From Eubacteriales bacterium (GTDB lineage Bacteria > Bacillota > Clostridia > Peptostreptococcales > Anaerovoracaceae), in the NCBI GenBank assembly GCA_029098205.1, contig JAQXNW010000022.1:1-22656 (forward strand): a DNA stretch of 22,656 nt, read 5' to 3'. The position numbers and the translations under genes were made by a program. A model generated the notes under the pieces. That model searched no databases. It saw only the letters and a list, made by a program, of their open reading frames with translations, and was not told the origin of the DNA. Each line of letters opens with the position of its first letter. The stretch's first letter is position 1. Shown one piece after another: positions 6,058 through 13,829 of the stretch.

Positions 6058-6927
6058 ATGGAAGAGACCGCTAAGAAACCCGGACTTCACCGGCTGTACT
6101 TGTTTTTTGTCATCACGACCGCAACGTTCATCATGGCCGTCGGCGTCTACTTCTTCAAATTCCCGAACAATTTTGTATTCGGCGGCATCACGGGACTTGC
6201 TGTTCTGGTCGCGGAAGTAACGCCCATGAGCGCATCCGCGTTCACGTTCGTCGCGAACGGCCTTCTTCTCATTATAGGCTGGATCTTTCTCGGGAAACGA
6301 TTCGCAATCATGACCGGCTATTCCAGCACCCTACTTTCCGGTCTCCTCGTTGTTTTCGAGAAAATCTATCCGATGATCCATCCGTTCTCCGACCAGCCGA
6401 CGCTGGAGCTCCTGTTCGCAATTGCGCTTCCGGCCATTGCGTCTGCCATGCTGTTCTACGTCGGCGCGTCCAGCGGCGGCACCGACGTCATCGCGATGCT
6501 CGTCAAGAAATATACGTCGATCGAGGACATCGGAGCCGGGCTTTTCCTGTCTGACCTCATCATGGTCATCTGCGCATTGTTCGTATTCGACATTCGGACC
6601 GCTCTTTACTCATTCGTCGGCCTCGTACTGAAATCCCTTCTGATCGACCGCGTCATCATGAGCATGAACCTCCGGAAAGCCGCTCTCATTGTCACCGATG
6701 AACCGGACCCGATTCTTCATTACATCACGATAGATATGAACCGCGGCGCAACAATTCTGGACGGCACCGGCGCGTACACACATGAGAAAAAATATGTGAT
6801 CTTCACAACGCTGAACCGGAAGCAGACACAGAGCCTGCGGCGCTTCATGCGCGACCATGATCTGCACGCGTTCGTCACCATCTACCGGACGAGCGAAGTG
6901 TTCGGGAAAGGGTTCCTGCATCTGTAA
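6058..6927 (+). CDS. YitT family membrane protein (DUF2179)
   Basis: This 289-residue protein has about five to six hydrophobic segments over residues 10-210, including LYLFFVITTATFIMAVGVYF, and the family glycine-rich turn NFVFGGITGLAVLV. A second motif is the YVGASSGGTDVIAMLVKKY segment (about 135-155). A soluble C-terminal DUF2179 domain follows (about 215-289: NRGATILDGTGAYTHEKK, then IFTTLNRKQ). The family is widespread in Firmicutes; the transported substrate is not established. The ATG at 6058 has a rather distant AAAGGA (about 12 nt). It stands alone on the plus strand, divergent from mgtE, and ends at a bidirectional terminator shared with the flippase gene. Confidence 0.9.
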   Translation: MEETAKKPGLHRLYLFFVITTATFIMAVGVYFFKFPNNFVFGGITGLAVLVAEVTPMSASAFTFVANGLLLIIGWIFLGKRFAIMTGYSSTLLSGLLVVFEKIYPMIHPFSDQPTLELLFAIALPAIASAMLFYVGASSGGTDVIAMLVKKYTSIEDIGAGLFLSDLIMVICALFVFDIRTALYSFVGLVLKSLLIDRVIMSMNLRKAALIVTDEPDPILHYITIDMNRGATILDGTGAYTHEKKYVIFTTLNRKQTQSLRRFMRDHDLHAFVTIYRTSEVFGKGFLHL

Positions 6928-6999
6928 TCGGGAGAACCTCATAGCGTTTTTATTTTCCTCAAGCCAATAGGAACCAGGGTTACAGGACAAAATAACAAA

Positions 7000-7034
7000 G
7001 CGGCGGAATCCGAAAAGGTCCCGCCGCAATTTTT
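7000..7034. terminator. Bidirectional terminator between the YitT and flippase genes
   Basis: GCGGCGG (7000-7006) pairs with CCGCCGC (7021-7027). Plus-strand transcripts then read AATTTTTG; minus-strand transcripts read TTTGTTATTTTG after the stem. It is placed correctly to end both convergent genes. Confidence 0.85.
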
Positions 7035-7052
7035 GTCCAAACTTCCCAATTT

Positions 7053-8435
7053 TTATCTCTGTTTAATATACTGCACCATCTGCCTCAGATCTTCCCTGAT
7101 TAAAAGCATGCCTAATGCGATGCTTCCGATAATATATCCGACAAGACCGATGACCGCATTGCAGTAAAGTCCAAGCACCATGAAAAGGATGGTTTCAAGG
7201 AACAGAAACAGGAATTCTTTCCAGCTCGGCCGAACCTCCGGAAAGTCCATAACGCTCAGCAGGAACCAGATAATATTCGAAAACAGCGTTCCTATTGCGA
7301 AGGCCGTCTTATCGTGCATGATTAACCAGCAGATCACATTCAGGGCAAACCCGATTCCAAGAACAAGAACCAGCTTGACGAAATATCGAGTCTGCCGGCG
7401 CTCCGCCTTATATAAATTCACATGAATGCACTTGGTGATCGTAGCATACGTCTGCGCCGCGAATAAATAGAACAAAACGCCCGCGGAAGCAATATACTTT
7501 GTCAGAAAAACTTCCAGGACGAACTTTGCCGGAAACGCACAGGCCGGGATTGCGGCGGCGAAGATCAGCACTTTCCCCTGCACATTTTTTACAGATTCCC
7601 GATCCGAGTGATTGCAGAAATAGTTATACAGCGTGATGGAAACAGGCGTTACCGCCACATTCAGAAAGCCTTCCATGCTGACGGCAAAGCTGTACTGCGC
7701 GAATGCGGCCGTATTCATCAGGAACTTCACGAACCAGCGGTCCATCCCTGTGAAAAAGATATTCGACAGGTTGCCGAGCATCAGCAGAATTCCATCTTTT
7801 ACATTGTCCCGAACAATCTTAAACGACGCCCGTCCGGACACATTCCGAAGATGAAGCTGCTTCTCGCAGACTGCTTCCAGATAGATCCAAACGACGACAT
7901 CCACTGCCAGATAAAGAATAATATACGGAATGCCGCTTCCCCGAACACGGATGAGATACAGCAGAATCATGTTTACCGCAAAGGTCGCTGCAGTCGTCAC
8001 ATTCAGCGCGAGGCCATACTGCTGAAACTCACCGGTCGCTTGAAAAAGAAGCTGAAAATACGATGCCATATTGAGCGGCACGACCGAGAGAGAAAACGCG
8101 ATAAAAATCGGATCCCGAAGGAAAATGCTTACAATGAGGCATCCTGCTGTCACGACAAGCTGGAAAATCCGCATCGAACGTATATCTGACTTGATTGATG
8201 CCGGATCCAATTCGTCCTTTGCCACTCCGCCGTACTTCAGATACATACCGTCCGCAAATCCGAAATGAAGGAGTCCGACATAACTGACATACAGTTGAAA
8301 TGTCTTAATATCCGCATACGCACCGTACGAAAGCGTTTTCGGAAGCAGAAGATTTGTCAGAAGACTGAATACTAGCGATATGATATTCGCGCGGAAAATG
8401 ACAAAGATTCCGTGTTTCAAATATGATTTCTCCAT
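7053..8435 (-). CDS. Oligosaccharide flippase family protein (MOP/Wzx-like)
   Basis: This 460-residue, very hydrophobic protein has roughly 12-14 predicted membrane segments. It opens MEKSYLKHGIFVIFRANIIS, with LLTNLLLPKTLSYGAYADIK soon after, the usual N-terminal layout of polysaccharide flippases in the MOP superfamily. The middle segment NVKDGILLMLGNLSNIFFTG followed by MDRWFVKF matches the seventh-helix region, where such proteins carry a charged residue inside the bundle. Flippases of this type move undecaprenyl-linked glycans across the cytoplasmic membrane. No glycosyltransferase or capsule gene adjoins it, so its cargo is unknown. It has its own promoter and shares the 7000-7034 terminator. 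The ATG at 8435 is preceded by AAAGG. Confidence 0.85.
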   Translation of the reverse strand: MEKSYLKHGIFVIFRANIISLVFSLLTNLLLPKTLSYGAYADIKTFQLYVSYVGLLHFGFADGMYLKYGGVAKDELDPASIKSDIRSMRIFQLVVTAGCLIVSIFLRDPIFIAFSLSVVPLNMASYFQLLFQATGEFQQYGLALNVTTAATFAVNMILLYLIRVRGSGIPYIILYLAVDVVVWIYLEAVCEKQLHLRNVSGRASFKIVRDNVKDGILLMLGNLSNIFFTGMDRWFVKFLMNTAAFAQYSFAVSMEGFLNVAVTPVSITLYNYFCNHSDRESVKNVQGKVLIFAAAIPACAFPAKFVLEVFLTKYIASAGVLFYLFAAQTYATITKCIHVNLYKAERRQTRYFVKLVLVLGIGFALNVICWLIMHDKTAFAIGTLFSNIIWFLLSVMDFPEVRPSWKEFLFLFLETILFMVLGLYCNAVIGLVGYIIGSIALGMLLIREDLRQMVQYIKQR

Positions 8436-8474
8436 GCAGACCTTTCATTTTAATAATTAATAAAAATACGGTTT

Positions 8475-8503
8475 ATTATACCACGGCATCCGCGCGCCCT
8501 CAA
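8475..8503 (-). promoter_or_regulatory. Promoter of the flippase gene
   Basis: On the minus strand TTGAGG (8498-8503) is 17 nt from a perfect TATAAT (8475-8480), which carries an extended TGG in front. The leader is about 33 nt. Confidence 0.75.
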
Positions 8504-8535
8504 TCAAAAGCAAAACAGCGGAGCTTCCGCTCCGC
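8504..8535 (-). terminator. Intrinsic terminator of the transglycosylase gene
   Basis: On the minus strand GCGGAGC-GGAA-GCTCCGC (7-bp stem, tetraloop) is followed by TGTTTTGCTTTTG. It lies 30 nt after the stop codon of the upstream gene and abuts the flippase -35. Confidence 0.85.
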
Positions 8536-8564
8536 CGCTCTTTTCCTTTGATTCCAAACCCGAA

Positions 8565-9431
8565 TTACATATACGCTGCAATCTGATTCGCAATGCTGAT
8601 TCTGTAGTTTGCCATGCCCGTGCTGTAATTTCCGGAGCGGACCGTTCCGCTTCCGAACATATATCCGCACAGTCCGACGGTTTCACTCCCGAACATCCGG
8701 ATATTCGCTGCAAGATATGCGGCGCCGGCGCGAATGTTCGTGTCGATTCCGAACAAAGCGTTTCCAGTTGCGCCCGCATAAGCGCTTCCCACGGAATTGC
8801 TGATCTGCATAAGTCCGTAATATCCCGCGCCGTTATACGCACCCGGTGTGAAATTACTCTCACAGCGGGCAAGCGCCGCCAGAAGAGCCGGACGGACGCC
8901 ATAGGCATTTCCGTATCTGATGAATGCGGACGCCTCCGCCTGCGCGGTCTGCTGACCGATCGACGGGTTGCAGGAAAGAATGTAATTTGCAAGACCGCTC
9001 TGTGAAACCGATCCCGAATATGCCGGCTGCACTGTCTGTGTCTGCTGCGCAGGCTGTGCTGCCCGTGTCTGAGAAGACGCTGCCTGCGAAGACGCATTCG
9101 ATGTTGCGGAAGTGGATACGGGAGCTGTCTTCTCCGTTTCCTGTGTCTTCGCCTCTTTCGCTTCCTTTTCCGCGGCCAGCTTTTCCTCTTCCTCCGCTTT
9201 TGCCTTCGCTTCTTTTTCTTTCTGTTCCTTCGTTACTGCCTTCGCGGTACGCACCGTTACTTTCTTCGTTTTCGTTCCGGATTCCACAATCGGAACATGA
9301 ATCCCTTCCGACGCGCCGGAAGAGGATACGGCGGACGCTGCATAAGCCGGCGCTTCTCCAAATGCGCAGGCACCGGACACGGTCAAAGCCGCCGCGAGAA
9401 GAATTCCCGCTGTTCTCTTTGATAACTGCAT
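8565..9431 (-). CDS. Secreted lytic transglycosylase (SLT domain)
   Basis: This 288-residue secreted cell-wall enzyme should cleave the MurNAc-GlcNAc bond of peptidoglycan. It has a signal peptide (KR at 5-6, hydrophobic 8-22, likely cleavage after APAYA at 31), a charged K/E/A-rich probable coiled coil (about 64-102), an S/T/A/Q-rich linker (to about 140) and a C-terminal SLT domain (about 168-285). The SLT motif is LARCESNFTPGAYNGAGYYG with catalytic Glu191, then LMQISNSVGSAY, and the repeat of N-(I)-RAGAAYLA. Start: the ATG at 9431 has GGAGAG 6 nt upstream; a TTG at 9443 in the same frame is less likely. It is preceded by an unusual AT-rich regulatory island and followed by a strong terminator, so it is monocistronic. 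Confidence 0.9.
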   Translation of the reverse strand: MQLSKRTAGILLAAALTVSGACAFGEAPAYAASAVSSSGASEGIHVPIVESGTKTKKVTVRTAKAVTKEQKEKEAKAKAEEEEKLAAEKEAKEAKTQETEKTAPVSTSATSNASSQAASSQTRAAQPAQQTQTVQPAYSGSVSQSGLANYILSCNPSIGQQTAQAEASAFIRYGNAYGVRPALLAALARCESNFTPGAYNGAGYYGLMQISNSVGSAYAGATGNALFGIDTNIRAGAAYLAANIRMFGSETVGLCGYMFGSGTVRSGNYSTGMANYRISIANQIAAYM

Positions 9432-9709
9432 ACTACTCTCCAATCTGTCCAGAACCGGCCGGGAGTACAGCGTCCGGTTCCTTTCCGCACATTCCTATTT
9501 ATTAGGAATTCTTAAGAATTACTGTATTTATTATTACGGAATTGAAGGTATTATGCAATTTTTTAAGAATTTATTCACGCAATCTTCACATAAAATCCAG
9601 TATTTTATTATATAACCATAAAATATTTACGGATTATTTGTATGTTTTAACAAATTAAACTGTCAAATTGCTTAATTTTTATTAAGAACTAAATCCCATT
9701 TTTTAAGAC
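9432..9709 (-). promoter_or_regulatory. AT-rich regulatory island upstream of the transglycosylase gene
   Basis: No gene is visible. Contents: a leader hairpin GAACCGG/CCGGTTC (9452-9458 with 9474-9480); ATTCCTA/TAGGAAT (9491-9509); an adjoining 14-bp palindrome AATTCTTAAGAATT (9507-9520); CTTAAT-TTTT-ATTAAG (9671-9686); and four copies of TTAAGA(A/C) near 9512, 9563, 9682 and 9703. Composition is strongly AT-rich from 9490 to 9709, unlike all flanking genes. I saw no ydaO-type c-di-AMP riboswitch signature. Confidence 0.6.
9637..9666 (-). promoter_or_regulatory. Candidate promoter for the transglycosylase gene
   Basis: On the minus strand a perfect TTGACA (9661-9666) is 18 nt from TACAAA (9637-9642). 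The leader to the ATG would be about 200 nt and would carry the hairpins at 9452-9520. Weaker candidates lie closer to the gene. Confidence 0.4.
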
Positions 9710-10186
9710 TCAGTCTTCTTCCGGACGCGGAAGATGGATGACCGGTATCTCCGCTTCCGTGAGGATCTCCTGCGCAAGTTCATCCGGATACCCTTCGCGG
9801 ATCACAATCCGCCGTATCCCCGCATTGACAATCATTTTGGCGCAGATCCCGCACGGCTGATTCGTCACATAAATCGATGCTCCCTCGATGCTTTGACCAA
9901 GCGTTGCCGCCTGGATGATCGCATTCTGCTCCGCGTGAAGCGCGCGGCAAAGCTCATGCCGCTCTCCGGACGGTATTCCCAGCTTCTCCCGAAGGCAGCC
10001 GCCGAGCTCCGCGCAGTGCTTGAGACCCTTTGGCGCCCCATTATATCCAGTCGCGATGATATGCCGGTCCTTTACAATGACTGCCCCGACCTTTCTCCGT
10101 AGGCACGTCGAACGTTTCGCGGTAAGCTCCGCCATCTCCATAAAATATTCATCCCAAGAAGGTCTGTTGTCCACATATTCCGCCAT
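9710..10186 (-). CDS. dCMP deaminase (ComEB-like)
   Basis: Deoxycytidylate deaminase converts dCMP to dUMP, the precursor for dTMP synthesis. The 158-residue product has the zinc-binding and catalytic motifs HAEQNAI (His84, Glu86) and PCGIC (Cys112, Cys115) of the cytidine/dCMP deaminase fold. Other family features are RPSWDEYFMEMA at the start, STCLRRKVGAVIVKD, ATGYNGAPKG and HELCRALHAEQNAI. In Bacillus the orthologue is ComEB, though this enzyme has no proven role in DNA uptake. The ATG at 10186 has GGAGGAG about 7 nt upstream. It follows truA by 78 bp with no terminator visible between, so they may be cotranscribed. Stop TGA. Confidence 0.93.
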   Translation of the reverse strand: MAEYVDNRPSWDEYFMEMAELTAKRSTCLRRKVGAVIVKDRHIIATGYNGAPKGLKHCAELGGCLREKLGIPSGERHELCRALHAEQNAIIQAATLGQSIEGASIYVTNQPCGICAKMIVNAGIRRIVIREGYPDELAQEILTEAEIPVIHLPRPEED

Positions 10187-10264
10187 GCTGCATCTCCTCC
10201 CGAAATCCGGACCACGCGCCTGAAAGCCCGCCGGCCGTGCGTGAATTCCCTGCTTTCGCTTCTA

Positions 10265-11128
10265 TTATTCCCGGTCATCTTCAGTATTTCCGGTCATCTT
10301 CAAATCATCAGGATCATAAAAAACCTCATCCAGCCAGAGGCCCTGCGGCGGCGCGGTATGCCCCGCCCGGCTCCGATCCCGGCTTTCCAGAATTTCCGGA
10401 ATGTCTGAAGGCTCCATTCTCCCAAGTCCGATTTCAACCAGCGTACCTGCGATATTCCGAACCATATGATATAAAAAGCCGTCGCCGGAAACTTCGATCA
10501 GAACATCCTCCGCCGCATGCGGAAGATCCGCGCGGATTCCCCGTAGATCCGCCTCCGTCCGGCGCCGTACAGAAAGCGAATGCACCGTCCGGACCGTTGT
10601 AGCTCTGGGGAAAGATCCCGATGCCTGAAAACAGGCGAAGTCATGCGTTCCTTCGATCTTTTCCGCCGCTTCCTGCATCCTCGAGATATCCAGCGGCTTC
10701 TCGACCAGATACCGGTAATTCCGGAGGAAAACCGGCATCGAAGCCCCGTTATAGATCAAATATCGGTATCTTTTTCCGCGGGAATTAAACCGGGCGTGAA
10801 ATTCCTCCGGCACTTCCTTCGCCGACGCGATGCGGACATCCATATTCTCTCCCGGCGAAAGCCCCCGGCCCGCCAGTATGTGATTCACCGCATACGGAAT
10901 TCTCTCCGTCGGAATCCCAAACTCCCCGGAGAAGGTCGCGCACTGCCCCATCGCATGCACGCCTGCGTCCGTCCGGCTGACGCCGTCCAGCGAAACAGGC
11001 TGCCCCAGAACCTTTGTCAAAGCATCCTGCAGAACCCCCTGCACGGTTCTCGCAGTTTTCTGGATCTGCCACCCGGAAAAGCCTGTGCCGTCGTATTCGA
11101 TTTTTAATAGAATCGTTCGTTTTTTCAT
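10265..11128 (-). CDS. truA: tRNA pseudouridine synthase A (TruA)
   Basis: TruA makes pseudouridine at positions 38-40 of tRNA anticodon arms. The 287-residue protein carries IEYDGTGFSGWQIQK near the start, the catalytic Asp54 in GVSRTDAGVHAMGQ, the RYRYLIYN segment, and the C-terminal GDGFLYHMVRNIAGTLVEIG motif. It is longer than the usual 245-260 residues, partly from an insert (RRRTEADLRGIRADLPHAAE) and partly from the C-terminal tail, which is encoded over an imperfect 19-bp direct repeat (10266-10302). The ATG at 11128 fits family starts but has no recognisable Shine-Dalgarno sequence. A pyrimidine-rich repetitive tract precedes it on the minus strand. Confidence 0.94.
   Translation of the reverse strand: MKKRTILLKIEYDGTGFSGWQIQKTARTVQGVLQDALTKVLGQPVSLDGVSRTDAGVHAMGQCATFSGEFGIPTERIPYAVNHILAGRGLSPGENMDVRIASAKEVPEEFHARFNSRGKRYRYLIYNGASMPVFLRNYRYLVEKPLDISRMQEAAEKIEGTHDFACFQASGSFPRATTVRTVHSLSVRRRTEADLRGIRADLPHAAEDVLIEVSGDGFLYHMVRNIAGTLVEIGLGRMEPSDIPEILESRDRSRAGHTAPPQGLWLDEVFYDPDDLKMTGNTEDDRE
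10266..10302. repeat. 19-bp tandem duplication at the 3' end of truA
   Basis: TATTCCCGGTCATCTTCA (10266-10283) and TATTTCCGGTCATCTTCA (10285-10302) differ at one base and are offset by 19 bp. Because 19 is not a multiple of three, the copies encode different residues of the TruA tail (KMTGN and EDDRE). Confidence 0.7.
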
Positions 11129-11159
11129 CTTATTGGCATTGTAACACGGTAAAAACAGA

Positions 11160-11227
11160 AATACGAGAGAATGAGAGAATAGAGATCAGAGAACAGAGAT
11201 TATTGAGAGAATTGAAAGATTCAAAGC
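11160..11227. repeat. Low-complexity purine/pyrimidine tract
   Basis: The plus strand is a run of imperfect GAGAGAAT/AGAGAT-like units with almost no pyrimidines except T, between the prepilin peptidase stop and truA. No frame or terminator is evident in it. Confidence 0.5.
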
Positions 11228-11231
11228 AGAA

Positions 11232-11954
11232 TCAAAGCTTCAGGGTCAGAACCGACAGTTTATCCCAGAAAAACAGCCAGTATGCCCAGCAGGCAATCGC
11301 AGCATACGGAGCGTAGGGAACGGCAGCTCCCTTTTTCCGCTTTCCGGACGCCAGGAGATACACATAATGCGCCGCGCTGAGAAGGGTCGAAAGTACAAAA
11401 ATAAAAAGAATTCCCTGAAACCCGGTCAGCGCTCCCAGAACGGCGAACAGTTTTATGTCGCCCATTCCGACCGCCATCTTCCGATAGCAGATCCGGCCGA
11501 CCAGCGCGACCGATCCGATCAGCGCAGTTCCGGCAAGAATCCCGTACAGGCAGTCCTTCCAGCCCAGATATTTTCCAAGAAAGCCGATCGTCGTGACCGC
11601 AAGAAGAATCACCCACTGATCCGGGATAATCCGGTATTTTGCGTCGCTGACAGCGATCTCCGTAAGAAGCCAGAGCGCGGCTAGGATCGGAACCGCCGAA
11701 CGCACATCCCGGATGACCAGCCAGACCGCCGCGGAGACGAAAATCATCGTGAAGAGATACCGCGCCGGATATCCTTTTAACCGCTGGATTCCGGGGTCCT
11801 TCATCTCCGCGGGCGGCTCTTCCCCATATTCCGTCATCCACTCCGCCGGAATCTTATTAAAAAAATACACAATCCCGTTTCCCAGCAGGACTCCGGCGAG
11901 AATCGCGGCCAGCGTCTTCACGATCGTCAAAGAAAGCTCATAGGCATTTTCCAC
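11232..11954 (-). CDS. A24 family prepilin peptidase (lacks methylase domain)
   Basis: A24 aspartic peptidases cut the leader of type IV prepilins and related secreted subunits at the cytoplasmic membrane. This 240-residue multi-pass protein has both catalytic aspartates: Asp104 in AVSDAKYRIIPD and Asp166 in the GMGDIKLF (GxGD) motif, plus the C-terminal VPYAPYAAIACWAY segment typical of the family. It lacks the N-terminal zinc/methylase domain of PilD, resembling CpaA/TadV-type enzymes. Start: the GTG at 11954 follows AAGGAG by 6 nt. The ATG at 12002 is rejected because the glnS terminator (11970-11995) lies between it and this RBS. No pilin, secretion ATPase or competence gene is nearby, so its substrate is unknown. 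Confidence 0.85.
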   Translation of the reverse strand: MENAYELSLTIVKTLAAILAGVLLGNGIVYFFNKIPAEWMTEYGEEPPAEMKDPGIQRLKGYPARYLFTMIFVSAAVWLVIRDVRSAVPILAALWLLTEIAVSDAKYRIIPDQWVILLAVTTIGFLGKYLGWKDCLYGILAGTALIGSVALVGRICYRKMAVGMGDIKLFAVLGALTGFQGILFIFVLSTLLSAAHYVYLLASGKRKKGAAVPYAPYAAIACWAYWLFFWDKLSVLTLKL

Positions 11955-11969
11955 ATTCTTCTCCTTCAG

Positions 11970-11995
11970 AAAAACGCGGCCGAAACCGGCCGCGT
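11970..11995 (-). terminator. Intrinsic terminator of glnS
   Basis: On the minus strand ACGCGGCC-GGTTTC-GGCCGCGT (8-bp stem) runs straight into a T run ending at 11970. It begins 13 nt after the glnS stop, and the prepilin peptidase RBS starts a few bases beyond it, so that gene depends on read-through or an unseen promoter. Confidence 0.88.
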
Positions 11996-12008
11996 CATGC
12001 ATTTTCTC

Positions 12009-13664
12009 TTATTTTTTCGGCGGCTTCCAGGAGCTCTTAAGACCGACGATCCGGTTGAATACCGGCGCGCCCGGTTTGGAAAGCTTCGAATCCGCCATAT
12101 AGTAGCCATGGCGGAAGAACTGGAAACGGTCGCCTGCTTCCGCGGACAGGACGGAGGGCTCCGCGTATCCGAACGTTTCCTGAAGCGAATCCGGATTAAA
12201 GACCATCTCTCCATTCTCATCCGCAGTCATCAGATTTTCGAAATTCCGGATCGGAATTTTTACAGCCGTTTTCGCATCCACAAAATGAATGGTTCCCTTT
12301 ACTTTCCGGTTCGGCTCCGGTCCGCCGGACTTTGTCGCAGGATCGTATGTGCAGAGAAGCTCTTTCACAGATCCGTCCTCGTTATGCATGACTTCATTGC
12401 AGGTAATGAAATACGCTCCCTTCAGACGCACCTCGTTCCCCGGGAAAAGCCGGAAATATTTCTTTACCGGCACTTCCATGAAATCCGCGCCGTCGATATA
12501 GAGCTCCCGGGAGAATGAAACTTTCCGAGTCCCCATCTCCGGATGGTTTCGGTTATTCTCCAATTCCAGAAGCTCCGTCTGATCCTCCGGATAATTCGTA
12601 ATAATCACTTTCACCGGGTTTTCCACGACATTCCGGCTCTCCACATGATCCTGCAGATCCTCCCGGACGCAGTGCTCAAGCATCCCCGGATCCACGGTGC
12701 TGTTCGCCTTGGCGACACCGATCATCTCACAGAAATTCCGAATGGCAGCCGGCGTAAAACCGCGGCGGCGGATCCCCGCGATCGTCGGCATCCTCGGATC
12801 ATCCCAGCCGTCGACCAGCCCATCATCCACAAGCTTCTTCAGCTTCCGCTTGCTTGTGATCGTATTCGCGAGCTCAAGACGCGCGAACTCAATCTGCTTC
12901 GGCGGATTCGGCCAGAAGCCCACATTCTCAAGAACCCAGTTGTAAAGCGGCCGGTGATCTTCAAATTCAAGCGTGCAGAGAGAATGCGTCACACCCTCGA
13001 TCGCATCTTCGATCGGATGCGCCAGATCGTACATCGGATAAATGCACCACTTATCCCCGGTATTATGATGCGTCTGGTGCGAAATCCGGTAGAGAACCGG
13101 ATCCCTCATATTGATATTCGGCGACGCCATGTCTATCTTTGCACGAAGCACCTTCGATCCGTCCTCATACTTGCCGTCTTTCATTTCCTCAAAAAGGCGG
13201 AGATTCTCTTCTACGCTCCGCCCGCGGAACGGGCTCTCCGTTCCCGGCTTTGTCAAAGTACCCCGCCCGCTTCGGATTTCATCCGCGGACTGGTCATCGA
13301 CATAGGCAAGTCCCTTCCGGATCAGTTCCTGAGCGGCTTCATACATCGTATCGAAATAATCACTCGCCCAACAAAGCGATTTCCAGCTGAACCCGAGCCA
13401 CTTCACGTCCTCTTCAATCGCGCGGACATACTCCGCATTCTCCTTCGCCGGATTCGTATCGTCAAAACGAAGATTGCATCCGCCGCCGTATTTTTCCGCC
13501 GTACCGAAATTCAGACAGATAGACTTCGCATGGCCGATATGGAGATATCCGTTCGGCTCCGGAGGAAAACGGGTAATCACCTTGCCGCCGTATACACCGG
13601 ACTGGTTGTCTTCATCGATGATATTCCAGATAAAATTCTTGTTCTCTTTTTCATTTTCGCTCAT
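12009..13664 (-). CDS. glnS: Glutaminyl-tRNA synthetase
   Basis: GlnRS attaches glutamine to tRNA-Gln. The 551-residue protein is close to the 554 of E. coli. It has the class I HIGH motif in PPEPNGYLHIGHAKS (42-45), RFDDTNPAKE, and the KMSKS equivalent TITSKRKL (268-275), which confirms GlnRS rather than bacterial GluRS. A full C-terminal beta-barrel anticodon-binding region follows, including LKGAYFITCNEV and KGTIHFVDAKTAVKI. Most Firmicutes use GluRS plus GatCAB amidation instead, so GlnRS in this lineage implies acquisition by transfer, as seen sporadically in Clostridia. Start: the ATG at 13664 has GGGGGGG 7 nt upstream; the upstream ATG at 13724 has no RBS. I saw no T-box in its leader. 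Confidence 0.96.
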   Translation of the reverse strand: MSENEKENKNFIWNIIDEDNQSGVYGGKVITRFPPEPNGYLHIGHAKSICLNFGTAEKYGGGCNLRFDDTNPAKENAEYVRAIEEDVKWLGFSWKSLCWASDYFDTMYEAAQELIRKGLAYVDDQSADEIRSGRGTLTKPGTESPFRGRSVEENLRLFEEMKDGKYEDGSKVLRAKIDMASPNINMRDPVLYRISHQTHHNTGDKWCIYPMYDLAHPIEDAIEGVTHSLCTLEFEDHRPLYNWVLENVGFWPNPPKQIEFARLELANTITSKRKLKKLVDDGLVDGWDDPRMPTIAGIRRRGFTPAAIRNFCEMIGVAKANSTVDPGMLEHCVREDLQDHVESRNVVENPVKVIITNYPEDQTELLELENNRNHPEMGTRKVSFSRELYIDGADFMEVPVKKYFRLFPGNEVRLKGAYFITCNEVMHNEDGSVKELLCTYDPATKSGGPEPNRKVKGTIHFVDAKTAVKIPIRNFENLMTADENGEMVFNPDSLQETFGYAEPSVLSAEAGDRFQFFRHGYYMADSKLSKPGAPVFNRIVGLKSSWKPPKK

Positions 13665-13786
13665 GAAAGAGCCCCCCCTGTCTGTCCTTACGCCACTCTG
13701 CTTTCCGTCCATGTAACAAACCATGAGACAAATACAGACCGCCGTTCCTCCGGACGAAAATCCCTGCTTCCACCATCCATTACCGC

Positions 13787-13816
13787 GCGGCGCGGAAGTT
13801 TCCCATTCCGCGCCGC
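13787..13816. other. Perfect 11-bp hairpin between cca and glnS
   Basis: GCGGCGCGGAA (13787-13797) pairs perfectly with TTCCGCGCCGC (13806-13816) around an 8-nt loop. It lies just downstream of the cca stop, but no T tract follows on either strand. It may be a 3'-end stabiliser, a factor-dependent terminator or a structure in the glnS leader. Confidence 0.6.
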
Positions 13817-13829
13817 AGGCTCATCCAAG

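Noticed and set aside
11955..12002. ATG at 12002 as the start of the prepilin peptidase
   Set aside because: The glnS terminator hairpin would lie within the coding sequence, and the GTG at 11954 has a well-placed AAGGAG.
13665..13829. T-box riboswitch upstream of glnS
   Set aside because: No GGGTGGNACCGCG-like antiterminator sequence is present in the interval.
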